A stretch of 64,000 nucleotides of DNA. Origin: Methylomicrobium sp035916875 (GTDB lineage: Bacteria > Pseudomonadota > Gammaproteobacteria > Methylococcales > Methylomonadaceae). The notes below the pieces were generated by a model. The model was given only the letters and a program-made list of their open reading frames with translations. It was not told the DNA's origin and made no database searches. A program made the position numbers and the translations under genes. This document shows positions 25,562 through 33,870 of this stretch, piece by piece. How positions within the stretch are numbered: the first letter of the stretch is position 1; each line of letters opens with the position of its first letter. The stretch lies in assembly GCF_035916875.1 (NCBI RefSeq), contig NZ_JAXUHN010000091.1, positions 54,046-118,045 of the forward strand. The letters run 5' to 3'.

Positions 25562-28312
25562 CTACGATTGTTCAAAAAACTCATGCTCCAGCAACTTCGC
25601 ATGCGCTGCGGCCAGCCTTGCGATCGGGATGCGCGGGGCCGAGCACGAAACATAATTCAGTTTGATATGGTGACAAAAGCGGATCGATTGCGGATGGCCG
25701 GCCTGTTCGCCGCAAATGCCGATTTTGATGTCCGGCCGGGTGCGGCGTCCGAATTCGGTGGTCATCTTCATCAGCTGGCCGACGCCTTTAACATCGAGCA
25801 CTTCGAACGGATTGTCCTCGAGCAGACCGACCTCGTTGTATAACGGTAAAAACTTGTTTTCCGCGTCCTCGCGGGAAAAAGAGAAGGTCGCCTGGGTCAG
25901 ATCGTTCGTGCCGAACGAGAAGAATTCGGCCACCTCGGCCAGTTGGCCGGCGCGCGTGCAGGCGCGCACGGTTTCGATCATCGTGCCGAATTTGAAATTC
26001 AATGTCAACCCGTAGCGGCTTTCGGTTTCCTGCCGCACTTCGGCGACAAATTCCTTCACGCGCTTCAATTCCTCCGCGGTAATCACTTGCGGCACCATGA
26101 TCTCGGGCGCAATTTTCAGGCCCTGTTGCATGCAGAGCGCCGCCGCTTCCAATACCGAACGAATCTGCATTTTGTAGATTTCAGGATAAGACATGCCGAG
26201 GCGTACGCCGCGATGGCCTAACATCGGATTCACTTCAGACAGATCGCGGACTTTTTTCAGCATCAACTGTTTTTTCGCGATCGCCTTGCTGATCACGTCC
26301 TCGCTCAACACATTGAACGGTGCGGGCAACACAGCGTGTCCGGACAGGGTTTCGAGCGTGACGCGCTGGCCCTTGATCATCGTCTCGTATTTGCCCAAGG
26401 CCAGAATTTCGTCCTCCAGTTGATTTTCGCTGGGCAGAAATTCATGCATCGGCGGATCGAGCAGACGCACGGTGACCGGATGCGGCGCCATCGCGGTGAA
26501 CAGTTGCACGAAATCCTCGCGCTGGATCGGCAGCAGCTTCTCGAGCGCGGCGGCGCGGCTTTCCGGGTCTTCGGCCAGAATCATGTCGACGACCAGCGGC
26601 AGGCGCTCCTTGGCGTTGAACATCCGTTCGGTGCGGCATAGGCCGATGCCGGCCGCGCCGTAAGCGAGCGCCTTCTTCGCGCCTTCGGGCGTGTCCACGT
26701 TCGCGTACACCTTCAGTTCCGCATAGCTGTCGGCCCAGGACAGCAAGGTCTGCAATTCGGACGATACGGTCGGCGCGACGGTCGGGATCTCGCCGAGATA
26801 GATCAGGCCGCTGCCGCCGTCGATGGTCAGGATGTCGCCCTCGCGGATCAGCACGTCGCCGACCAGCGCGCGCCGCGACCGCACGTCGACCTTGATGTCC
26901 TCGGCGCCGGCGACGCAGGCCTTGCCCATGCCGCGCGCGACCACCGCCGCATGCGAGGTCTTGCCGCCGCGGCTGGTCAAAATGCCCTGCGCGGCGAAGA
27001 AACCGTGGATGTCTTCCGGCTTGGTTTCCTCGCGGACCAGAATGATTTTTTCACCGGCCTTGCCCATCATCGCGGCGGTGTCGGCATCGAAGACGCATTT
27101 GCCGCAGGCCGCGCCCGGCGATGCGGGCAGGCCTTGCGCGAGCGGCGGAATCTTGTTGTGCGGGTCGAGCTGCGGATGCAGCAATTGTTCGAGCAGTTCC
27201 GGATTGATCCTTAGCAGCGCGCGCTCCTTGCTGATCAAGCCTTCCTTGACCATTTCGACCGAGGTTCTGACCATCGCGGCCGCATTCATCTTGCCGCTCC
27301 GCGTTTGCAGGCAGTACAGCACGCCGCGCTCGATCGTGTATTCGAAATCCTGCACTTCGCGGTAATGCTGTTCGAGCTTGTCGCGCAGTTCGGTCAGCTG
27401 GCGGTACAGATCCGGCATCTCTCGGGTCAGCGCCTGCACCGGCTTCGGGGTGCGGATGCCGGCAACCACATCCTCGCCCTGCGCATTGACCAGATATTCG
27501 CCGTACATCTCGTTCGCGCCGGTGCCGGGATTGCGGGTAAAGCCGACGCCGGTCGCGCAGTCGTTGCCCATGTTGCCGAACACCATCGTGACGATGTTCG
27601 CGGCGGTGCCATTCGCCATCTTCTCGGTGATCCGGAATTCGCGTCGGTAATCGACCGCGCGTCGGCCCATCCAGGAGTCGAAAACGGCCTTGATCGCGAG
27701 TTCGAGCTGCTCGTACACGTCCTCCGGAAACGGCCTGCCGGTTTCCTCCTTGACGACCTGCAGGAACAGGCCGCTGATCTCCTTCAGATGGTCCGCATCC
27801 AGCGCGACGTCGGCCTTGATGCCGGCCTGCTTCTTCACGTGGTCGAAATGCACATCGAATTTGTCATCCGCAATGCCGAGCGCGACCTTGCCGAACAACT
27901 GGATGAAGCGGCGGTAGGCGTCGTAGCCGAAACGCGGGTCGTCGGTTTCCTCGATCAGGCCTTGCAGCGTCTCCCGGTTCAGGCCGAGATTCAAAATCGT
28001 ATCCATCATGCCCGGCATCGAGATCGCCGAGCCCGAGCGCACCGAAACCAACAACGGCCGGCTGTTGCCGCCGAAGCGCTTGCCGGTCGCCTGCTCGATG
28101 GCTTCGATATGGCGTTTGACGCCACCCATCAGGCCGTCAGGCAAGCGGTGGTTGCGAAGATAATCCAGACAGGCCGCGGTCGAAATCACGAAACCCGGCG
28201 GCACATTCAGCCCGATTTGAGTCATCTCGCACAGATTCGCGCCCTTACCGCCGAGCAGCACCTTGTTTTTGCCGTCGCCGTTTTGAAATGAAAAGATGTA
28301 TTGCGTTGTCAT
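25562..28312 (-). CDS. ppdK: Pyruvate, phosphate dikinase
   Basis: A 916-aa enzyme, the usual bacterial PPDK length. It interconverts pyruvate + ATP + Pi and phosphoenolpyruvate + AMP + PPi. The N-terminal ATP-grasp domain includes LLGGKGANLCEMT and VSVRSGSAISMPGMMDT. The swivelling domain holds the phospho-His in LTSRGGKTSHAAVVARGMGK. The C-terminal PEP/pyruvate barrel has GTNDLTQATFSFSREDAE and GICGEQAG. GGAGG lies 6 nt before the ATG at 28312, which decides the start over the adjacent GTG. PPDK is typical of PPi-linked glycolysis in methanotrophs and is one basis for the organism guess. It is transcribed alone. Confidence 0.97.
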   Translation of the reverse strand: MTTQYIFSFQNGDGKNKVLLGGKGANLCEMTQIGLNVPPGFVISTAACLDYLRNHRLPDGLMGGVKRHIEAIEQATGKRFGGNSRPLLVSVRSGSAISMPGMMDTILNLGLNRETLQGLIEETDDPRFGYDAYRRFIQLFGKVALGIADDKFDVHFDHVKKQAGIKADVALDADHLKEISGLFLQVVKEETGRPFPEDVYEQLELAIKAVFDSWMGRRAVDYRREFRITEKMANGTAANIVTMVFGNMGNDCATGVGFTRNPGTGANEMYGEYLVNAQGEDVVAGIRTPKPVQALTREMPDLYRQLTELRDKLEQHYREVQDFEYTIERGVLYCLQTRSGKMNAAAMVRTSVEMVKEGLISKERALLRINPELLEQLLHPQLDPHNKIPPLAQGLPASPGAACGKCVFDADTAAMMGKAGEKIILVREETKPEDIHGFFAAQGILTSRGGKTSHAAVVARGMGKACVAGAEDIKVDVRSRRALVGDVLIREGDILTIDGGSGLIYLGEIPTVAPTVSSELQTLLSWADSYAELKVYANVDTPEGAKKALAYGAAGIGLCRTERMFNAKERLPLVVDMILAEDPESRAAALEKLLPIQREDFVQLFTAMAPHPVTVRLLDPPMHEFLPSENQLEDEILALGKYETMIKGQRVTLETLSGHAVLPAPFNVLSEDVISKAIAKKQLMLKKVRDLSEVNPMLGHRGVRLGMSYPEIYKMQIRSVLEAAALCMQQGLKIAPEIMVPQVITAEELKRVKEFVAEVRQETESRYGLTLNFKFGTMIETVRACTRAGQLAEVAEFFSFGTNDLTQATFSFSREDAENKFLPLYNEVGLLEDNPFEVLDVKGVGQLMKMTTEFGRRTRPDIKIGICGEQAGHPQSIRFCHHIKLNYVSCSAPRIPIARLAAAHAKLLEHEFFEQS

Positions 28313-28315
28313 CAC

Positions 28316-28680
28316 GAGCCTCCTTTCGGGTCCGAATAAATGCCTAAGAGCGCGGCTAAGCGCACGTCAAACCCGACTTCTTTCTTCGCTTCGCGTATCG
28401 CCGCCAATTCAACCGAGTCGGCGGCAAGCTGGCGGTGACGGGTTTGGTCATGGCTAAGCTTATCCGATGAGGTAATGATTGTAACCCGGCGTATCCGCTT
28501 ACGGTCAAGCTGGTTTCTGAATTGCCGCCGGTTAACCGATCCCTTTGATAGAGAGTGTCTTGTTAAATTTAAATTGATACAAAGGATGCCTCCTTCGTTT
28601 CAGGACTTTGAATGACTACCATCGTTCTCGATTGATGGGCTTGGTACATCAGCCCATCCTATCCATCTTAAACCTTAACC
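28316..28680. other. 365-bp divergent intergenic region without a gene
   Basis: Lies between the ppdK start and the paiB-like pseudogene. It holds the ppdK ribosome site at its left end and an AT-rich stretch near 28555-28590. I see no RNA gene, repeat or convincing promoter. Confidence 0.5.
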
Positions 28681-29216
28681 ATGTACATCCCGAAACAATT
28701 CAAAGAGGAAAACCCCGAGCGTCTCGCGGCGCTGATTCGAGACTATTCGTTTGAGATGTCGGTCACGACTCCTGACGGTACACCGTTTGTCAGCGATCTG
28801 CCCTTTCTTTTGAGCCCTTCCGCCTGCAATCACGGCAAATTACTCGGCCACATGCTTATATTTCCCCCGTATGGCATGAATCGACCGGCATCCCAACCTG
28901 GAATTACGCCGTGGCTCATGTTTATGGAAAAACGCGGCCGATTGACGACAAAAACCGAACGGCAAAGCTGCTTGAACAGTTGACTCAAGTCCATGAGTCG
29001 CAAATGCCGAGCCCCTATCAATTGGACCTTGCGGATGAACGCCGCGCGGTGTTGGTCGAGATGATCGCAGGCTTCGAAATCGAAATTACCGAACTTCAGG
29101 ACAAGTTCAATCCGAGCCAAAACCGCTCGCTTGCAGAGCAACAGCGCGTGATCGAAGAGTTGAATCAATCGAAAAATTCAATTACGGCCGCCGTTGCTAA
29201 ACTTATGTCTGAGTAA
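28681..29216 (+). pseudogene. PaiB-like FMN-binding split-barrel protein, internally deleted and frameshifted
   Basis: The first part starts with MYIPKQFKEENPERLAALIR, the classic PaiB N-terminus, and reads correctly to GHM at ~28854. The homologous reading then continues in the +1-shifted frame from ~28857 as YISPVWHESTGIPTWNYAVA, then HVYGKTRP, the core PaiB flavin-binding segment, and on to the stop at 29216. About 30 residues normally between these parts (the stretch ending in FQGPHAYISP in relatives) are missing, so a deletion with a frame change has occurred. The two pieces together encode ~177 of the usual ~205-215 residues. The family is a heme/flavin split barrel linked to protease/sporulation repression in Bacillus. 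Confidence 0.8.
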
Positions 29217-29349
29217 CGGCATGCCATGCTGCCGGGGTTAACTTATTTATCGTTGTCCTGACGCATCGCAACCCCGCTAAAATTCATGGCTATGGCACAG
29301 GATGTCCCCCTAGCGCCAATATCGTGAGGTTAACTTCTAAACAGCTTTA

Positions 29350-32079
29350 TCACTGGCACGCCATTTCTGATTTGAGGTATCTGAAGAGACGAATCACGGC
29401 TTTCTCCAACTCCGCGATAACAAATACGAACAGCCCGGCAAGCGCAACCTTCAACCATTCCTCCAGAGACAGATCGGTCGATCCGAACAAAGCCTGCATG
29501 GGTCCGGTATGGGTGTATGTGATCTGCAAGGCTGCACAGGCCGCGATGGCGATCAACGCATAACGATTGCCGAATAAACCCTCGACTGTCAAGACTGACT
29601 TGTAGATATAGCGGCTGTTGATCAGGTAGAACATTTCCGCGCCGACCAGGGTGCTGACCGCCATGGTGCGCGCGGTTTCCAGGCTGGATCCCCGGTGCAT
29701 CTCCCAGAGAAAAAGGCCAAGCACGCCGACCATGAAGAGCACTGAAACCATCAAGACCCGCCATGCGAAAAACCAGGAAAGCAATGGCTCTCGAGGATCG
29801 CGAGGCCTCCTGCGCATGACGTCCTGCTCCGGGCGCTCAAAGGCCAGAGCGAGCCCCAAGGTGCTGGAAGTCACCATATTGATCCAGAGTACCTGAGCCG
29901 GCGTCAACGGCAGGACCAACTCAAACAGAATGGCCGCAATCACTACGAGGGCTTCGCCGCCGTTCGTCGGCAGCATGAACAGGATGAATTTCTGGATATT
30001 GTCGTAGATCCCTCTTCCCACACGAACGGCGTTGCCGATCGTGGCGAAATTGTCGTCAGCCAGCACCATATCCGACGCTTCCTTGGCGGCCTCGGTCCCT
30101 TTCTGCCCCATGGCCACGCCGACATCGGCCCGCTTCAGCGCCGGCGCGTCATTGACGCCATCGCCGGTCATGGCGACAACCTGACCCGCCGCCTGCAATG
30201 CCTGCACCAGACGCAGTTTATGCTCCGGGCTTGCCCGGGCGAATACGTCGACTTCCAGCGCCACGCCGCGCAACTGCTGGTCATCCAACGCTTCGATTTC
30301 GGCTCCGGTCAAGCCTGGTTTTCCCTGGCCGATCCCAAGCCGGGCGCCGATGACTTGCGCCGTTTCGACATGGTCGCCGGTGATCATTTTGACTCGAATG
30401 CCGGCGCTGGCACAGGCGCCAATGGCGGTGATCGCTTCTTCTCGCGGCGGATCGATGATGCCGACCAGAGCGAGCAGGATAAAACCGTCTTCCAAATCCG
30501 AGAAGTTCACCTCACGCCGTGACTCCTCGACCCATTTCGCGGCAATCGCCAGGACGCGCAGACCGCTTGCGGCGAACTCCCGGGCGCAGCGGCGCCAGTA
30601 GTCGGCATCCAGCGCCGTCTCCTTGGCCGCCCGGAAGCTGCCCTGGCGGTTGCACATCTTCAGGATGCGTTCGGGCGCGCCTTTGACATAAATATATCCG
30701 CTGCCTTCATGATCGTGATGGAGCGTAGCCATCAGACGGTGCTCCGATTCGAAAGGGATGGCGTCGGTACGCGGCAATGTTTCGCGTTCCCATGAGGGAT
30801 TGGCGCCGACCTTGGCAGCCAATGTGAGCAAGGCGCCCTCGGTGGGATCACCCACCATTTGCCAGGAATCGTCGTCGAGCCGGTGTAACTGTGCATCATT
30901 GCAAAGCACGGCGGCGCGGGCTATTTCGGCCAGCTCGGGGTAGTCGTCGGCTGTTATTGCCGCCCCCGCCAAATAAATGCCGCCGTCGGGCGCATACCCC
31001 ACGCCGCCGATATCGAACAGATGCTCGGCGGTAGCCACTCTTTGCACAGTCATTTCGTTCCGGGTTAATGTGCCGGTCTTGTCGGAACAAATGACCGTGA
31101 CCGAACCTAGTGTTTCCACTGCCGGCAGATGCCGAATAATGGCTTTGCGTTTAGCCATGCGGCGCATGCCAAGAGCGAGTGCGATGGTCATGATCGCCGG
31201 CAGTCCTTCGGGTATGGCCGATGCGGCTAAAGCCACGGCCATCATGAACATTTCGGCAGGAGGATGCCCATGCAACTCCACGCCGATCACGAATGTCGCC
31301 ACGGACAATAAAACAATGGCCAGCGCCAACCAGTGTCCGAATCGGGTAATCTGCCGCAGCAGCGGCGTTGTCATCGTCCGGACCTGGGCCAGCATGGAAC
31401 TGATCCGTCCCAGTTCGGTGCGAACGCCGGTCTCGACAACAACCGCTGTCGCCTGGCCGGAGGTGACCAGCGTGCCCGAGTACAGCATACCGTTGCGCTC
31501 GCCAAGCGGGGCGTCGTTTGGCACAGGGCTCGCGGTCTTTTCCCGCCCTTCGGATTCACCGGTTAGAATGGCCTCATTCACACGCAAACCTTTGCCAGCG
31601 ATAAGCCGAAGATCGGCGGGCACTTTGTCTCCGGAAGCCAGCACCACGATATCGCCCGGGACCAGATATTCGGCTTCGATCTCCGCGCGCTTGGCATCGC
31701 GGATCACCGTCGTATGCAGGGAGAGCATGCTGCGGATGGCATTCATGGCCTGTTCCGCCTTGCCCTCCTGGATAAAACCTATGATTGCATTGACAACAAC
31801 AGCGGCGAATAGTACGCATGTATCGACCCAATCGCCCAACAATGCCGTCGTTCCGGCGGCCACCAGCATGATATAGATCAAGATGTTGTGAAATTGCAGC
31901 AGAAAACGCAATAAAGCGGAGCGTTTCCGAGGCGGAGGGAGGCGATTGCGTCCGAAACGTTTCACGCGCAGCGAGGCTTCGTGGGAAGACAGGCCGTGAT
32001 GACGATCCGCGTCAAGACGCTTGATTACATCGTCAACTTCGAGTGCGTGCCAGTTGGCTGTGGATTTGTCTTTAGACAT
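29350..32079 (-). CDS. SERCA/CtpF-like cation-transporting P-type ATPase
   Basis: A ~909-aa P2-type ATPase with N-terminal cation-ATPase domain, actuator motif LTGES, TM4 ion motif AIPEGLPAI, phosphorylation motif CSDKTGTLTRNEMT, nucleotide-binding KGAPERIL and hinge TGDGVNDAPALK. Ion-site residues of SERCA partly persist: Glu in TM4 and NGGE in TM5. In TM6, though, the segment is WINMVTSST, so the Asp shared by both Ca2+ sites in SERCA is Ser, as in CtpF-like bacterial pumps. Transport of Ca2+ is therefore uncertain. ATG 32079 has GGAGA just upstream; longer in-frame starts look unconserved. Both neighbours are pseudogenes. Confidence 0.9.
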   Translation of the reverse strand: MSKDKSTANWHALEVDDVIKRLDADRHHGLSSHEASLRVKRFGRNRLPPPRKRSALLRFLLQFHNILIYIMLVAAGTTALLGDWVDTCVLFAAVVVNAIIGFIQEGKAEQAMNAIRSMLSLHTTVIRDAKRAEIEAEYLVPGDIVVLASGDKVPADLRLIAGKGLRVNEAILTGESEGREKTASPVPNDAPLGERNGMLYSGTLVTSGQATAVVVETGVRTELGRISSMLAQVRTMTTPLLRQITRFGHWLALAIVLLSVATFVIGVELHGHPPAEMFMMAVALAASAIPEGLPAIMTIALALGMRRMAKRKAIIRHLPAVETLGSVTVICSDKTGTLTRNEMTVQRVATAEHLFDIGGVGYAPDGGIYLAGAAITADDYPELAEIARAAVLCNDAQLHRLDDDSWQMVGDPTEGALLTLAAKVGANPSWERETLPRTDAIPFESEHRLMATLHHDHEGSGYIYVKGAPERILKMCNRQGSFRAAKETALDADYWRRCAREFAASGLRVLAIAAKWVEESRREVNFSDLEDGFILLALVGIIDPPREEAITAIGACASAGIRVKMITGDHVETAQVIGARLGIGQGKPGLTGAEIEALDDQQLRGVALEVDVFARASPEHKLRLVQALQAAGQVVAMTGDGVNDAPALKRADVGVAMGQKGTEAAKEASDMVLADDNFATIGNAVRVGRGIYDNIQKFILFMLPTNGGEALVVIAAILFELVLPLTPAQVLWINMVTSSTLGLALAFERPEQDVMRRRPRDPREPLLSWFFAWRVLMVSVLFMVGVLGLFLWEMHRGSSLETARTMAVSTLVGAEMFYLINSRYIYKSVLTVEGLFGNRYALIAIAACAALQITYTHTGPMQALFGSTDLSLEEWLKVALAGLFVFVIAELEKAVIRLFRYLKSEMACQ

Positions 32080-32202
32080 TGGTTCTCCAAATAAGCGCCC
32101 AATCATCCTTGAACGATTGGGCAAAGCATCAGATTGATAGTCGATTATACATAGAAGGCGCAAAGCCATGAGAGGATAAACAAACCTAAGCGTCTGCTTC
32201 TT

Positions 32203-32688
32203 CTATAGAACACGGCAATGTGCAGCTTGCGATGATTTCCATCTTGCTTGTAAATCATCACGTCGTGTGTAGACGATTCGCTCCAGCCGGTTCGCACTTA
32301 GCCAGCGATTCACAAGCCCGCCCAGCCAACCGAAGGACATCGCATAGGACATGATGTCTTCAAGCTGAATGCCGTTTTCCTTTTCAGTCAGACAGACTTC
32401 ATGGCTCCAGAATTTGAAGAGCTCGATACGCTGTTGATAAACGAAGCGTTTCGGCTCGTCGCATTGGCTGACTTCGGAAAGCCATGCCATCGGAATGCCG
32501 AACACGGCCTTCATCCTATAGCTGATCAATAAGCCGGCATAAATTTTTTCGGGCACATTGGAGGTGATTTCGACATGGAAAAAAGCCGGCGTAATATCGT
32601 TCAGATGATGGAGAGAGGAAAAGAAATCCCATGCCTCCTACACGGTCATATTCAGCTTTTACCGGCGATACAGTTGATGAATTTGCAT
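32203..32688 (-). pseudogene. SRPBCC (START-like) family gene with two in-frame stop codons
   Basis: Reading from ATG 32688 in a single frame gives MQIHQLYRR, then TAA (32659-32661, codon 10), KLNMTV, then TAG (32638-32640, codon 17), then EAWDFFSSLHHLNDITPAFF and an uninterrupted SRPBCC domain to the stop at 32203. Relatives read straight through this N-terminus (...Q/F-L...EEAW-FFSSP.NL..ITP), so both stops interrupt conserved sequence without shifting frame. The full protein would be 161 aa. An internal start near codon 45 (GTG 32556) would give only a truncated fold lacking the first strand and helix. The function of these ligand-binding proteins is often unknown. Confidence 0.82.
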
Positions 32689-32743
32689 GCTGACGCGTTA
32701 CCCTCAGTTTCCTCAGATTTTTCTGCTCAGAATTTAGAACGGA

Positions 32744-33868
32744 TCAGGCCATCGAACCGATGGTTTTGCGGAAGCGGCCCAGAGCCAGCACGAAGAAGAC
32801 GCCGCCAATGCCGATCAGCGCAAGAAACTCGGGCCAGACGATACTTAAACCGGCGCCACGGTAAAGAATGGCCTGGGCGAGCGCGACGAAGTGCGTGGTC
32901 GGTGCCGCCAGCATCAGGTTCTGGACCAGTTCGGGCATGCTCTCGCGCGGGGTGATGCCGCCGGACAACATTTGCAGCGGCAGCAGGATGACGAGCATCA
33001 GCATGCCCATTTGCGGCATCGAGCGCGCCACGGTGCCGAGAAAGATCCCCATCGAGGTGGTCGCGAACAAATGCAGCGCCATTCCCAGGACGAAAAGCCC
33101 GATCGAGCCTTCGATCGGCACTTCAAGCACGCCCTGCACGACGACGGCCAGCGATGCCGTCGCGACGATGACCACGATCAGGCCCATGGCCCAGACCTTG
33201 GCCGTCATGATCTCGAACGGGGTCAAGGGCATCACCAGCAAATGCTCGATCGTGCCGTGTTCGCGTTCGCGAATCAGCGCCGCGCCGGTCAGGATGATCG
33301 ACAGCATGGTGATACTGTTGCTCAGTTCCATCACCGCCCCGAACCTCACCGAACTCAGGTTCGGATTGAAGCGGGCGCGCACTTCGAGTTCGGCAGGCAG
33401 GGTCGCGACGGCTCGATGGCGCTGCACGAAGGCCGTCACCTCGCCGTTGACGATGTTCTGGACATAGCTGTTGCCGATAAAGGCCTGCGACATGCGCGTG
33501 GCGTCGACGTTGAGCTGGATCGAAGGCGTCCGCCCGGCCAGCACGTCGCGCTGGAAATCGGGAGGGATGTCGAGAACGAAGGTATACAGGCCCGCGTCCA
33601 TGCCGGGGTCCATGGCGTACTGGTCGATAATCGCCGGCGTCAGGAAATGGGGCGGAAAGAAGGCATTGATGATACGTGACGACAATGGCGAATGATCTTC
33701 GTCAACGAAGGCGATCGGGGCCTTGTGCAGCGATTCGGGCAGGCTCTTCGCGGTCAGGTAGACCTGGACGGTGAAGGAGAACACGATCAACACCATCATC
33801 AGGTTGTCGCGCCCGAGGCTGCGCAGCTCCTTGACGCCGAGATGAAATATATTCAGCCAAGTCTGCAC
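32744..33868 (-). CDS. ABC-2 type transporter permease
   Basis: A 374-aa ABC-2 permease of the YhhJ/YbhR type. It has an N-terminal helix, a large periplasmic loop (FVDEDHSPLSSRIINAFFPP and following) and five C-terminal helices with the ABC-2 signature region REREHGTIEHLLVMPLTPFE. The GTG start at 33868 lies 2 bp after the upstream ATPase-permease fusion with AGGAG as ribosome site. It is the last gene of the tetR-nodT-hlyD-ABC operon and supplies the second membrane half of the exporter. Confidence 0.92.
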   Translation of the reverse strand: MQTWLNIFHLGVKELRSLGRDNLMMVLIVFSFTVQVYLTAKSLPESLHKAPIAFVDEDHSPLSSRIINAFFPPHFLTPAIIDQYAMDPGMDAGLYTFVLDIPPDFQRDVLAGRTPSIQLNVDATRMSQAFIGNSYVQNIVNGEVTAFVQRHRAVATLPAELEVRARFNPNLSSVRFGAVMELSNSITMLSIILTGAALIREREHGTIEHLLVMPLTPFEIMTAKVWAMGLIVVIVATASLAVVVQGVLEVPIEGSIGLFVLGMALHLFATTSMGIFLGTVARSMPQMGMLMLVILLPLQMLSGGITPRESMPELVQNLMLAAPTTHFVALAQAILYRGAGLSIVWPEFLALIGIGGVFFVLALGRFRKTIGSMA

Positions 33869-33870
33869 GC

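Noticed and set aside
27305..28291. Plus-strand open frame of 328 codons
   Set aside because: Antisense to ppdK, which matches its family over its full length.
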